A stretch of 8,075 nucleotides of DNA from a bacterium (GTDB lineage: Bacteria > UBA9089 > UBA9088 > JAGUXG01): assembly GCA_030018505.1 (NCBI GenBank), contig JASEHO010000070.1:1-8075 (forward strand), written 5' to 3'. This document shows, piece after piece, positions 1 to 7,200 of the stretch. The position numbers were made by a program, and so were the translations under genes. Position 1 is the stretch's first letter. Every line of letters starts with the position of its first letter. The notes beneath the pieces were generated by a model that was not told the DNA's origin, searched no databases, and worked only from the letters and a program-made list of their open reading frames with translations.

Positions 1-33
1 ATCTCCAATATCCCCATAATCTCCTTATCTCCT
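1..33. repeat. Degenerate short tandem repeat (ATCTCC-type) at window edge
   Basis: Copies of ATCTCC or close variants (ATCCCC) recur every 8 to 11 bases at positions 1, 9, 19 and 27, separated by short A/T spacers. On the minus strand this reads as GGAGAT units. It is cut by the window edge, so its true length is unknown. I see no reading frame or RNA signature that explains it. It could be an intergenic purine/pyrimidine-biased repeat or the end of a low-complexity tract. Confidence 0.4.
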
Positions 34-35
34 TT

Positions 36-52
36 TCTTACACGGTGTAAGA
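36..52. promoter_or_regulatory. Perfect 17-bp palindrome (operator-like or weak terminator)
   Basis: TCTTACAC, a central G, then GTGTAAGA form a perfect inverted repeat with 8-base arms. As RNA it folds into a 7-bp stem (36-42 with 46-52) with a CGG loop, followed after GATA by five T residues (57-61). It could therefore be a weak plus-strand terminator for a gene left of the window. Its perfect symmetry as DNA fits a dimeric repressor operator equally well. It lies about 70 bases upstream of the -35 box of the pilin promoter. Confidence 0.4.
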
Positions 53-122
53 GATATTTTTAGCCGTCGTCTAAAAGCTTTCAAACAAGAGTGAACCATT
101 CCGATAACTTCAAAAAAACAAT

Positions 123-151
123 TTGACATAATAGAAGAAAGGGGGTAAAAT
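123..151 (+). promoter_or_regulatory. Sigma70-type promoter of the pilin-tsaB-rimI operon
   Basis: A perfect -35 box TTGACA (123-128), a 17-base spacer and a -10 box TAAAAT (146-151, five of six consensus bases). The expected transcription start, about 7 bases past the -10 box, falls on the ATG at 158, so the transcript would be leaderless or nearly so. The GGGGG run at 141-145 lies in the spacer and is 12 bases from the ATG, too far for a normal Shine-Dalgarno. A second promoter further upstream cannot be excluded. Confidence 0.65.
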
Positions 152-157
152 TAAGGT

Positions 158-634
158 ATGAAAAAAGGATTTACCTTGACTGAGCTAATGATTGTGGTGG
201 TAATCATAGGGATACTGTTAGCCATCCTCCTTCCACAGACAACAAAGATGATAGATAAGGCAAGGGAGGATGCGACAAAGGCTAATTTGAATAGCATGAA
301 GACGGCAATTGCGACATACTATGGAGACGAGGAGGAATGGCCATCTCATGATTTGGCTGGAGATGGTAATCCTCCTGGAAAAATGGGAGGGTCTGATTTA
401 GCTAAAGCATTAGTTCCAAGCTACATAGAGACAATTCCTTATGTTATCTTGAGAAAGGGTGTAACCACAACAAACAAGAGGAGCAAGACGATTTACACAA
501 ATGAAACTCCTGATCATGAGACTATTACAAACGATGGTGGCTGGTGGTATCATGTTGGAAGCCATTCCTTAAGGGTAAACTCTCTGGATAAAGATACACA
601 AGGGGTTTTTTACTCTACCTACGGTCTTGAATGA
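158..634 (+). CDS. Type IV pilin-like / pseudopilin protein (prepilin)
   Basis: This 158-residue protein has a textbook class III prepilin signal: a short basic leader MKKG, then the mature N-terminus FTLTELMIV with Phe at +1 and Glu at +5, running into a hydrophobic helix to about residue 26. A prepilin peptidase would cut after Gly4. The mature protein would assemble into a pilus or type II secretion pseudopilus at the inner membrane. The helix continues as an amphipathic stretch (KAREDATKANLNSMKTAIATYYGD), typical of PulG/PilA-like proteins. The polar C-terminal domain (about 65-158) contains GGWWYHV and has no cysteine pair. I cannot assign a specific pilin class, and no other pilus gene is in the window. 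It is first in an operon, and its stop overlaps tsaB by 4 bases (ATGA). The start at 158 is fixed by the signal motif; no well-spaced ribosome binding site precedes it. Confidence 0.9.
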   Translation: MKKGFTLTELMIVVVIIGILLAILLPQTTKMIDKAREDATKANLNSMKTAIATYYGDEEEWPSHDLAGDGNPPGKMGGSDLAKALVPSYIETIPYVILRKGVTTTNKRSKTIYTNETPDHETITNDGGWWYHVGSHSLRVNSLDKDTQGVFYSTYGLE

Positions 635-1269
635 TAGCTCTTGGCATTGAGACCTCAACGACTGCAGGAAGTTTAGCCTTAGTCTCTGAAGAAGAGGTTT
701 TGGCTTCATCCTTTTATTCCTCTCTACACCTCAGACACTCCTCCTGGATTATAGGTGAAATAGACCATATCCTTAACCTTTCAGGCATAAAATTATCTGA
801 GACTTCAGTTATTGCTGTCTCTACTGGACCTGGCTCATTTTCTGGAATAAGGGTGGGATATGCAACGGCTCATGGTCTTTCTGCTGGCCTGGATATTCCA
901 GTAATAGGGGTCCTGACATCGGATGTTATCTCTTATAATATTCGTGAGAAAGGTATGCAGGTCTGCTCTATCATTGATGGAAGAAAGGATAAGGTTCATA
1001 TCGCCCTGTATAGAGAACAAAGAAGGGTTTCTGAGCATATTACCTGTAACCTCTCCAACCTATTTCCTTTAATAGACCAAAAGACCCTGTTTGTAGGTCC
1101 TGGTGTTCCTGCATATAAAGATAGAATAAAGGAGAGATTGGCCGACTATGCCTTCTTTTCTCCTTCCTTTCATAATATTCCTCAGGCAACAAATGTTGCG
1201 CTTTTAGGACTCATAGCTCTCAAAAGAGATAAGGAGTCTTCCCGGCTTGTCTATGGGTATCTTGATTGA
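631..1269 (+). CDS. tsaB: tRNA t6A biosynthesis protein TsaB
   Basis: TsaB (formerly YeaZ) is the non-catalytic ASKHA-fold partner that dimerises with TsaD. With TsaE and TsaC it makes the N6-threonylcarbamoyl modification at A37 of tRNAs reading ANN codons. At 212 residues it is slightly short for the family. Diagnostic features are the N-terminal GIETSTTAGSLAL, the RHS motif (residues 35-37) that aligns with the RHSE-type motif, and the hallmark STGPGSFSGIRVGYATAHGL at 64-83, followed by the D-IPVIGV strand. The ATG at 631 overlaps the pilin stop by 4 bases (ATGA) and has no convincing Shine-Dalgarno, so translation is probably coupled. The next gene, rimI, is a standard partner, but tsaD and tsaE are absent here and must be elsewhere. 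Identification is confident; expression behind a pilin gene is the unusual part. Confidence 0.95.
   Translation: MIALGIETSTTAGSLALVSEEEVLASSFYSSLHLRHSSWIIGEIDHILNLSGIKLSETSVIAVSTGPGSFSGIRVGYATAHGLSAGLDIPVIGVLTSDVISYNIREKGMQVCSIIDGRKDKVHIALYREQRRVSEHITCNLSNLFPLIDQKTLFVGPGVPAYKDRIKERLADYAFFSPSFHNIPQATNVALLGLIALKRDKESSRLVYGYLD
1231..1236 (+). promoter_or_regulatory. Ribosome binding site for rimI
   Basis: AAGGAG lies inside the end of tsaB. It is 10 bases before a TTG at 1247 and 16 bases before the ATG at 1253. The spacing favours the TTG start, while the family N-terminus (a short strand before the ERMKMDDL-type motif) is compatible with either. Confidence 0.5.
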
Positions 1270-1687
1270 GAGAATGAAGATGGATGACCTTGATTCTGTT
1301 TTGGCCATAGAAGATGAGGTCTTTGTTTTTCCCTGGCAAAGAGAGAGCTTTGCAGAGGAGATAAAACAAGGCTCAGAATTTTATGTTACCAAAGAAGAAG
1401 GAAAGGTTGTAGGCTATCTTGGATTTTATAAGGTAAAGGATGAGATGCAGTTGGTAAATTTGGCTGTCACAAAAGAGAGACAGGGAAAGGGCATAGGTTC
1501 GGAGTTGCTCAAATGGGCACTTAAGCAGGCAAAGAGCCTTGGGGCAAAGAAGGCATTTCTTGAGGTTGAAAAGGGAAATTCAAGGGCAATCTCTCTTTAC
1601 CATAAATTTAGCTTTTATGAGACTGGCATCAGAAAGGGGTATTATGAAGGGAAAGAGGATGCTGTGATTATGCGGGCTGAACTATGA
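1247..1687 (+). CDS. rimI: Ribosomal protein S18-alanine N-acetyltransferase RimI (GNAT)
   Basis: This 146-residue GNAT-fold enzyme transfers acetyl from acetyl-CoA to a protein N-terminus, classically Ala1 of ribosomal protein S18. RimI features run in order: ERMKMDDLDSVLAIEDEVF with FPW (residues 28-30), the strand VNLAV followed by the acetyl-CoA loop RQGKGIGSELL (78-88), FLEVEKGNSRAISLYHKFSF (104-123), and the C-terminal RKGYYEGKEDAVIM. The Glu in LEV and the Tyr in SLY correspond to the proposed catalytic acid/base residues. The Arg of the usual LEVR is Glu here. It overlaps the end of tsaB by about 20 bases and its stop overlaps the next gene by 4 (ATGA). The start is uncertain: TTG at 1247 has the better Shine-Dalgarno spacing, ATG at 1253 is the better codon, and ATG at 1274 would cut into the fold. 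A broader N-terminal acetyltransferase role is possible. Confidence 0.92.
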   Translation: MSMGILIERMKMDDLDSVLAIEDEVFVFPWQRESFAEEIKQGSEFYVTKEEGKVVGYLGFYKVKDEMQLVNLAVTKERQGKGIGSELLKWALKQAKSLGAKKAFLEVEKGNSRAISLYHKFSFYETGIRKGYYEGKEDAVIMRAEL

Positions 1688-3501
1688 TAAAACTTTTGGC
1701 TCTATTCATTCCATACATCATATATCTCCTTACCATTCCGTCAACCTTAACCTTTGGTGATAGTGGCGACCATATTGCCTGTGGCTGGATACTCGGTCTT
1801 GCCCATCCCTCTGGCTATTGCCTATACACCTTGATAACCCATCTAATCTCCTATATCCCTATTGCCAACATTGGGATGAGGATGAGCTTTCTTACTGCTG
1901 TCATCGCCTCTTCCTGCGTCTTTTTCCTTTATCTCATTCTTTATCAGATTCTTAAAAACCAGATCATCAGCCTCTCTTCATCCCTTATTTTCGCCTTCTC
2001 CTCTACATTCTGGAATATATCTGGTTATGTGAAGATGTATTCTTTGCTCAGTCTATTTGTAATTTTATGCTTTTTTATCGTTATTTTGTGGGAGAAAAAG
2101 AGAGACGCCAGGTTGCTTTTTCTCCTTGCCTTTGTCTATGGGCTTGCTGTCTCTAATCATATGTTGGCAACGACCTTTGGTCCATCGCTTCTATACCTTG
2201 TTTTTATTACAAACAAAAAGGCAATAGGAAAGCATATTGTCAGCCTCCTCCTTCTCTTCCTGTTTGGTCTATCTGTTTATCTTTATCTTCCGATAAGAGC
2301 TACAGGAAACCCGGTGATAGACTGGGGAAAGCCAAATACCATTTCTAAATTTTTTGACTATGCCTTCATAGGTATGGCTCACGAAAAGATGTTTAAGACA
2401 GACGCACTCCAGACATTGGGCTTTTTTAAGGAGCATTTAGTAAAGGTGGTCTTTCGCCAGTTCACGGTCTTTATCCTCATCATTAGCCTACCTGGCAGCA
2501 TCTTTTTTTTCAGAAGATACAGAAGGCTTTTTTATTTTTTTCTCATCACTATCATGGTCAATACAATCCTTGGCATAACTGTTTATTCCAAGATAAGTGA
2601 ACTTGTTGATATGGAGGCATACCACCTTCCCTCCTTCATTTGCCTGACAATATTTATCGCCGGAGGCATATTTTATCTTCTAAAGAAGCTACCAAAACAT
2701 TTAGCCCTTATCCCATCTCTTTTCTTGCTTTTGCTTCATTGGAAAGCCTCAGACTATAGCCGTTATTACTTTGCCTATGATTTTGGCAGGAATCTGATAA
2801 AGGACCTGCCAGAAAAGACAGTTCTCTTTAACCGGATAGACCTTGATGTCTTTCCCCTTTGGTATCACCAGAATGTTGAGAATCTGAGAGAGGATGTGGC
2901 TTGTTTTCCGATACATTTCTTACGAAGACCATGGTTTGTCCAGAAGATTTTAGACCTTCACCCTTTAGTAAAAACAACATTGGTTGATGGGATGTATGAG
3001 GATGTGATGAAGGCTATTATCTCTTGCAATAAAGAGAAATTTCCCATCTATTATACCTTCTTCAGACCTGATGAGAGAATAGATGTGCCGTATCTTGACA
3101 GAATTAAGAAGGATGGCTTGGTTTATAGATTGGGAATGGGAATAGGTGTAGAAGATAGACCCAAACAGGAACATTGGTATAGCTACAGAGGCGTATTTGA
3201 AAGAAAAGCAAATAAGGATGTTTGGGCAAAAGAGATACTCTATAGCTACTCTTACTATCATGCAGACTTGGGCCAATACTGGCTCCAAAAGGGTGAAATG
3301 GATAAAGCTATAGCTGGTCTTGAAAGGTCTTTAGACTTTGACCCGAGAAATGCCAGCTATATGGGTGCATTAGGTGCAGCCTATGGCGCTAACGGAAGGT
3401 TCAGAGATGCTGTCAGAGTTTTAGAAAAAGCAGTAGAATTAGAGCCAAATAACCCCACCTTTGCTGAATATCTTGCTATGGCCAAGGCACAGATAAAGTA
3501 A
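1684..3501 (+). CDS. DUF2723 family membrane glycosyltransferase (GT-C-like) with C-terminal TPR repeats
   Basis: A 605-residue polytopic protein. Family marks are the N-terminal acidic loop GDSGD (25-29) after the first helix, HPSGY (41-45), and the loop YLPIRATGNPVIDWGKP (201-217), which matches the YLPIR/NP/NWGDP pattern of DUF2723. About ten hydrophobic segments fall between residues 3 and 352, followed by a soluble domain (about 355-515). The C-terminus carries two tetratricopeptide repeats (about 524-554 and 558-590, the second ending EKAVELEPNN). DUF2723 proteins resemble GT-C glycosyltransferases that use lipid-linked sugars; the human member TMEM260 is an O-mannosyltransferase. The substrate is unknown here. 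Sharing an operon with a pilin makes a surface-protein acceptor plausible, but that is inference. The ATG overlaps the rimI stop (ATGA) without a clear Shine-Dalgarno. No convincing terminator follows. Confidence 0.85.
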   Translation: MIKLLALFIPYIIYLLTIPSTLTFGDSGDHIACGWILGLAHPSGYCLYTLITHLISYIPIANIGMRMSFLTAVIASSCVFFLYLILYQILKNQIISLSSSLIFAFSSTFWNISGYVKMYSLLSLFVILCFFIVILWEKKRDARLLFLLAFVYGLAVSNHMLATTFGPSLLYLVFITNKKAIGKHIVSLLLLFLFGLSVYLYLPIRATGNPVIDWGKPNTISKFFDYAFIGMAHEKMFKTDALQTLGFFKEHLVKVVFRQFTVFILIISLPGSIFFFRRYRRLFYFFLITIMVNTILGITVYSKISELVDMEAYHLPSFICLTIFIAGGIFYLLKKLPKHLALIPSLFLLLLHWKASDYSRYYFAYDFGRNLIKDLPEKTVLFNRIDLDVFPLWYHQNVENLREDVACFPIHFLRRPWFVQKILDLHPLVKTTLVDGMYEDVMKAIISCNKEKFPIYYTFFRPDERIDVPYLDRIKKDGLVYRLGMGIGVEDRPKQEHWYSYRGVFERKANKDVWAKEILYSYSYYHADLGQYWLQKGEMDKAIAGLERSLDFDPRNASYMGALGAAYGANGRFRDAVRVLEKAVELEPNNPTFAEYLAMAKAQIK

Positions 3502-3547
3502 TGTTGGGATGGTTCATTTTCAAAAGTTTTTCCTAAGTAAATTTTCC

Positions 3548-3577
3548 TTGACATTATTAAACTTTTTTTGATAAACT
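3548..3577 (+). promoter_or_regulatory. Sigma70-type promoter giving a leaderless start at 3585
   Basis: TTGACA (3548-3553), an 18-base spacer, then TAAACT (3572-3577, four of six consensus bases). Seven bases later is the ATG at 3585, the expected +1 position. There is no purine-rich Shine-Dalgarno anywhere between the -10 box and the ATG, so a leaderless mRNA is the simplest reading. Confidence 0.6.
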
Positions 3578-3584
3578 AAAAACT

Positions 3585-3875
3585 ATGAAGTTAGATAAGT
3601 CTCGGCATGAAGTGATTGTCTATACTCTCCACCACAGATTAGAGGGAAGAATGTACACATATCGAGGTGCAAGAGTATTAGATGAGCTTAACGCTGGTGT
3701 CAAAAGTTTTATTGCCCTAACTGATGTAAATGTGTATTCGCTTAGTGGAAATGATATTGTCTATAAGGCTCAGTTCATTGCCTTAAATAAAGCCCATATT
3801 GTCCATGTCTTGCCTAAAGGAGAAACAGCACAAAGCTTTCTCTCGGATGAAGAAAAAATCCTTTATCCAAGATAA
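3585..3875 (+). CDS. Small conserved protein of unknown function (DUF6812-like)
   Basis: A 96-residue soluble protein with no signal peptide or membrane segment. The pattern EVIVYTLHHRLEGRMYTYRGARVLDELN, then FIALTDVNVY, then QFIALNKAHIVHVLP suggests a small all-beta fold. It resembles the family I know as DUF6812, in which a charged R-x-x-D-x-LN segment is followed by FI-LTDV and a conserved NK-HI strand. No biochemical role is known to me. It is monocistronic, with its own promoter starting within the gap after the DUF2723 gene, and its stop codon lies inside the shared terminator hairpin. The start is set by the promoter position and the absence of an alternative upstream ATG. The family assignment is from memory of the pattern; coding status is well supported. 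Confidence 0.75.
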   Translation: MKLDKSRHEVIVYTLHHRLEGRMYTYRGARVLDELNAGVKSFIALTDVNVYSLSGNDIVYKAQFIALNKAHIVHVLPKGETAQSFLSDEEKILYPR

Positions 3876-3882
3876 AGTTTTT
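3861..3882. terminator. Bidirectional intrinsic terminator between convergent genes
   Basis: CTTTATC (3861-3867), loop CAA, GATAAAG (3871-3877) and then TTTTT (3878-3882) form a plus-strand hairpin with a U-tract. On the minus strand the same stem is followed by GA and six T residues (complement of A-run 3853-3858), so it can stop both convergent transcripts. The stem is AT-rich, so strength is uncertain. The plus-strand stop codon TAA (3873-3875) sits in the 3' arm; the minus-strand gene ends at 3887. Confidence 0.6.
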
Positions 3883-3886
3883 CAGT

Positions 3887-4225
3887 TTATTCTGCGGTTC
3901 GCAAATGATCCATTGCCCTTCTCACCTTCTCCCTACCAAGTGTAAGCTCGTGGCAGAAGCGATCAATCACCTCTATGGTTTCAATCTCCTGGGTGTAAGA
4001 ATAGATAGCCGAAGGACCATCGCCCATCTTATCTAAAATCCCCTGCTCAACCAAGTTGTCAAGCTCCTTTTCCACTGCCCTCACATCCCTTCCTATCCAT
4101 CTGGCAATATTGCTTGAGACATCCATAGCAAATTGGTTGCGATGAAAGAAAAGAATAAGCTCTGTCCTCACCATAGAGTCTGTTATCCCTTCTAAAAACT
4201 TTCTGATAGAAAGCCTTTCAGCCAT
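3887..4225 (-). CDS. Winged-helix DNA-binding-like protein coupled to the GAF/HD-GYP sensor
   Basis: This 112-residue protein looks like a single winged helix-turn-helix domain. Helix 1 is about 16-28 (SMVRTELILFFHR). Helices 2 and 3 are about 35-62, with SSNIARWIGRDVRAVEKELDNLVEQGIL giving the characteristic helix, G-R turn and recognition helix. A wing with IYSY follows at about 74-77. The C-terminal helix (80-112) is long and charged and could serve dimerisation. I do not recognise a named family. Its ATG shares one base with the stop of the upstream sensor gene (TAATG), and a strong Shine-Dalgarno, AAGGAGG, sits 6 bases before the ATG, so the two are translationally coupled. This suggests it is the output or partner of the sensor. 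Whether it binds DNA or acts in protein contacts cannot be told from sequence. Confidence 0.75.
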   Translation of the reverse strand: MAERLSIRKFLEGITDSMVRTELILFFHRNQFAMDVSSNIARWIGRDVRAVEKELDNLVEQGILDKMGDGPSAIYSYTQEIETIEVIDRFCHELTLGREKVRRAMDHLRTAE

Positions 4226-7200
4226 TATTTTCCTCCTTCTGTTAAGACTTTATTTATAAATACAGAAACAAGCTCTGGGTCAAACTGAGCACCTGCCCTA
4301 TCTCTTAGAAACTCTTTCACTGCACTGTCCGTCTCTCCTTTGGCAAGAAGGTTGTAGTAGAAGTCAACAATAGCAATAATCCTTGAGCCTATGGGAATCT
4401 TCTCCCCTGATAAACCGTCTATGTAGCCTGTGCCATCATAGCTCTCATGGTGATGATAGACAATAGGCAGGATTGGTTTAAGAAAACCTTGTGTTCGCAA
4501 AATTTGACAGCTTACCAAAGGATGTTTTTTTATCTTTAGCCATTCATCTTCTGAAAGCTCCACTTCAGATTTTTTGAGAAGCGCCTCTTCAATTCCAATC
4601 TTTCCAATATCACAGAGCCTGGCCGCATCCCTTACCCTCTCCTGTTCTTCTATTCCAAGACCTGCTCTCTTAGCTAAGGTAAAAGAAAGGTTTGCCACAT
4701 TATCAGCATAACCCTTGAGATGAAAATGCCTTAAACCAATGATTTCAGAAAAGGTATTGAATGTCTCTTTTGCTTGCTTTTCAAGGTCAGAATAAAGGTA
4801 GGCATTCTGAATGGCAATGGCTACCTGAGACGAAAGGGTAGAAAAGAGAGAAAAATCCTCCTCTAAATATCCGCCACCTATCTTATCAGAACAGGATATC
4901 ACACCTATTATCTCATTCTTGCTCATAATAGGACAGGAAAGATATGAGACTGGCTTATACATCTGTTTATCTTTAAGGCTTAGCCTCGTATCCTCCATTA
5001 GGTTTGAAATAAGTAAGCCTCTTTTTTCTCCTGCACAAAACCCAGCAATTCCATTATGAAGAGAGAGGCTGGACTCCCTCTTCTTCTCCAGATCATTCAA
5101 ACCTATCTCTGCAGAAAGGATAAGCTCTTTATCCTCAATAAAATGAATCCAGCACTTCTTTGACCTCATCACCTTAGAGGACAAAGCCACAACCTTCGGT
5201 AAAAGTTCAGCAATATCAGTTGTGGAAACCATTGTTGAGACCAGCTGGTTCAGGGTTGAAAGCTCAAAAACCCTTCTCTTTGCCTCCTCAAAAAGCTCGG
5301 CATTACCCATAGCAATCGCCATCTGGTCTGCCAAAACCTGAGCTGTCCTGATATCATCCTTAGTAAAGTAGGGCAGTTTATTCAAAAACTGAACAACCCC
5401 TAAGACATTATCCTCTTTAAGAACAGGAACAGCTAAAATAGTACTAACATTCATTCCCCTTATCACCGTAAACCTTGGGTCATTTTCAGCATTATCAATA
5501 ATTAAAGGCTCGCGCTCTTCTCCAACCCATTCCACAGTCTTGTCTCCAAAAATAATATGGGCAAAATCACGCTCATCCATCCTCCTCCTTCCTCTGATAG
5601 AATGGAAGGAATATTTAGAATTCTTTCGGATAAAGAACCAACCGTATTCAGCATCAAATACCTCCCGACCAATATCAAGACAGCTGCCTATTACCTCCTT
5701 TGGATCCCGGGTGATGATCATCTCAGCAGCTATCCGCTTTATCCCAAGAAGCTCCTTTATCCTTTTTTGGGCAAGATCATAAAGTATAGCTGTTTCAATA
5801 GCCAATCCTGCCTCATTGGCTAATGTGGAAAGAAGCTCCATATCTCTTTGAGCAAAAAGACCTGTACCCTTGCGATTACTCAAAGAAAAGACTCCTACTA
5901 ACCTATTCTTGGCAATCATAGGCACGCACAGGGCATCCTTCACCTTCTCCTTCACTGAAGAAAATTTCTCATCAGCCACCTTGCCGTGAAGAATTAATGG
6001 CTTTCTCTCCTTGGCTACCCAACCTGCAATAGAGCCATCCCCTATATACTTCTTAGTGGTCTTTATTATCTCCTCTGATAATCCTATAGCAGACTTAATG
6101 GTAAGCTCCCCTATCTTTTCCTCAAGCAACATAATAGAGCCATTCTCGCAGGAAAAGAGTTCACAACCCTTCTTCAAGATAAGTTGAAGCACATCGTCCA
6201 GCACCTTTCCCTCAGCCAGGGATCTACTTATCTCGTATAAAGCTACAAGAGAAGAAGCGATGTTTCTGAGCCGTGCATGGGTTTTTGCCTGATAAATAGC
6301 AATAGCTGCTTGAGTAGATAGCCCGTCCAATATTTGAATATCATCATCAGAAAAGGGTTGGTCTTGCTTTTTATTAAAGAGAGCCATCACACCAACTACC
6401 TTCCTATGATAGACAAGCGGAAGATAAAGCCCTGTAACCAAATTTCTTTTCAAATGGTCAACAAATTTAGATTCAACAGAGAGATTCGCACAATTTATTG
6501 GTCTTTGAGACTCAGCACAAAGACCGATAAGGCTTTCTCCTATCTTTGTCTTTACCCCATAAACCATATCAACGAGCGGATAGACTGTAAGACAGGAAAA
6601 TTCATCATCCTCAGCAATCCATAGCTCGCTCTTTGTCGAACTAACTGCCCTAAAGGACTCTTTTAGAATGAGATTCAGTTGTTCAGAAAGATTGAGCCTC
6701 TCCTCAGAGATAGATCTGTCAACCTTTGAAACAGCAAGCAAACCAGCCCTCTCTTTCTTTAGAGCCAACACAGTCTCTTCATAAGAAGCGGCATTAACTA
6801 AGGCTTGAGCTGTGTAAGAGGATAGGATAGTAAGCGCTTCCTTCTCCTCTATCTTTATAATACCCTTTTTAAGATAAACCTCAAGCGTCCCAATAATATC
6901 ATTCCCGCAGATCAAAGGTAAGCCAATCTTATATGATGGTCTTTTTTCCTCAAAGAGAGATCCCTTCTTCAAAACCTCTTTCCCAAACTCGTTAGTTGGA
7001 GGGGAAGATAACCCTAAATAAAACCTTGGAGAAAGAACGCCTTCTCCATCTACCTGTTCAATCACACAGGCTGAGCCTTTCTTTGTTAAAAGAAGCGCAG
7101 CCTCTCCAGAAATCCTTCTTATCTCTTCTATATCAAGGGATTTAGCCAAAGAAAGAGAGACTTGAGTAAGATAGGAAAGCCTCTCCCTCCTTCGAAAGTT

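Noticed and set aside
158..634. Pilin as GspG-type major pseudopilin
   Set aside because: The C-terminus lacks the calcium-binding and DGWG-type motifs I would expect, so only a general pilin-like call is made.
835..1038. Minus-strand open frame inside tsaB
   Set aside because: It lies opposite a clearly recognised gene, has no ribosome binding site and no recognisable protein pattern.
2965..3288. Minus-strand open frame inside the DUF2723 gene
   Set aside because: It is a shadow of the AT-rich soluble domain on the opposite strand; no family pattern.
5540..5823. Two plus-strand open frames opposite the GAF protein
   Set aside because: They overlap each other in different frames, encode compositionally odd peptides and oppose a well-supported gene.
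6334..6624. Plus-strand open frame opposite GAF domain 2
   Set aside because: No start signal or family pattern; it is an antisense shadow.
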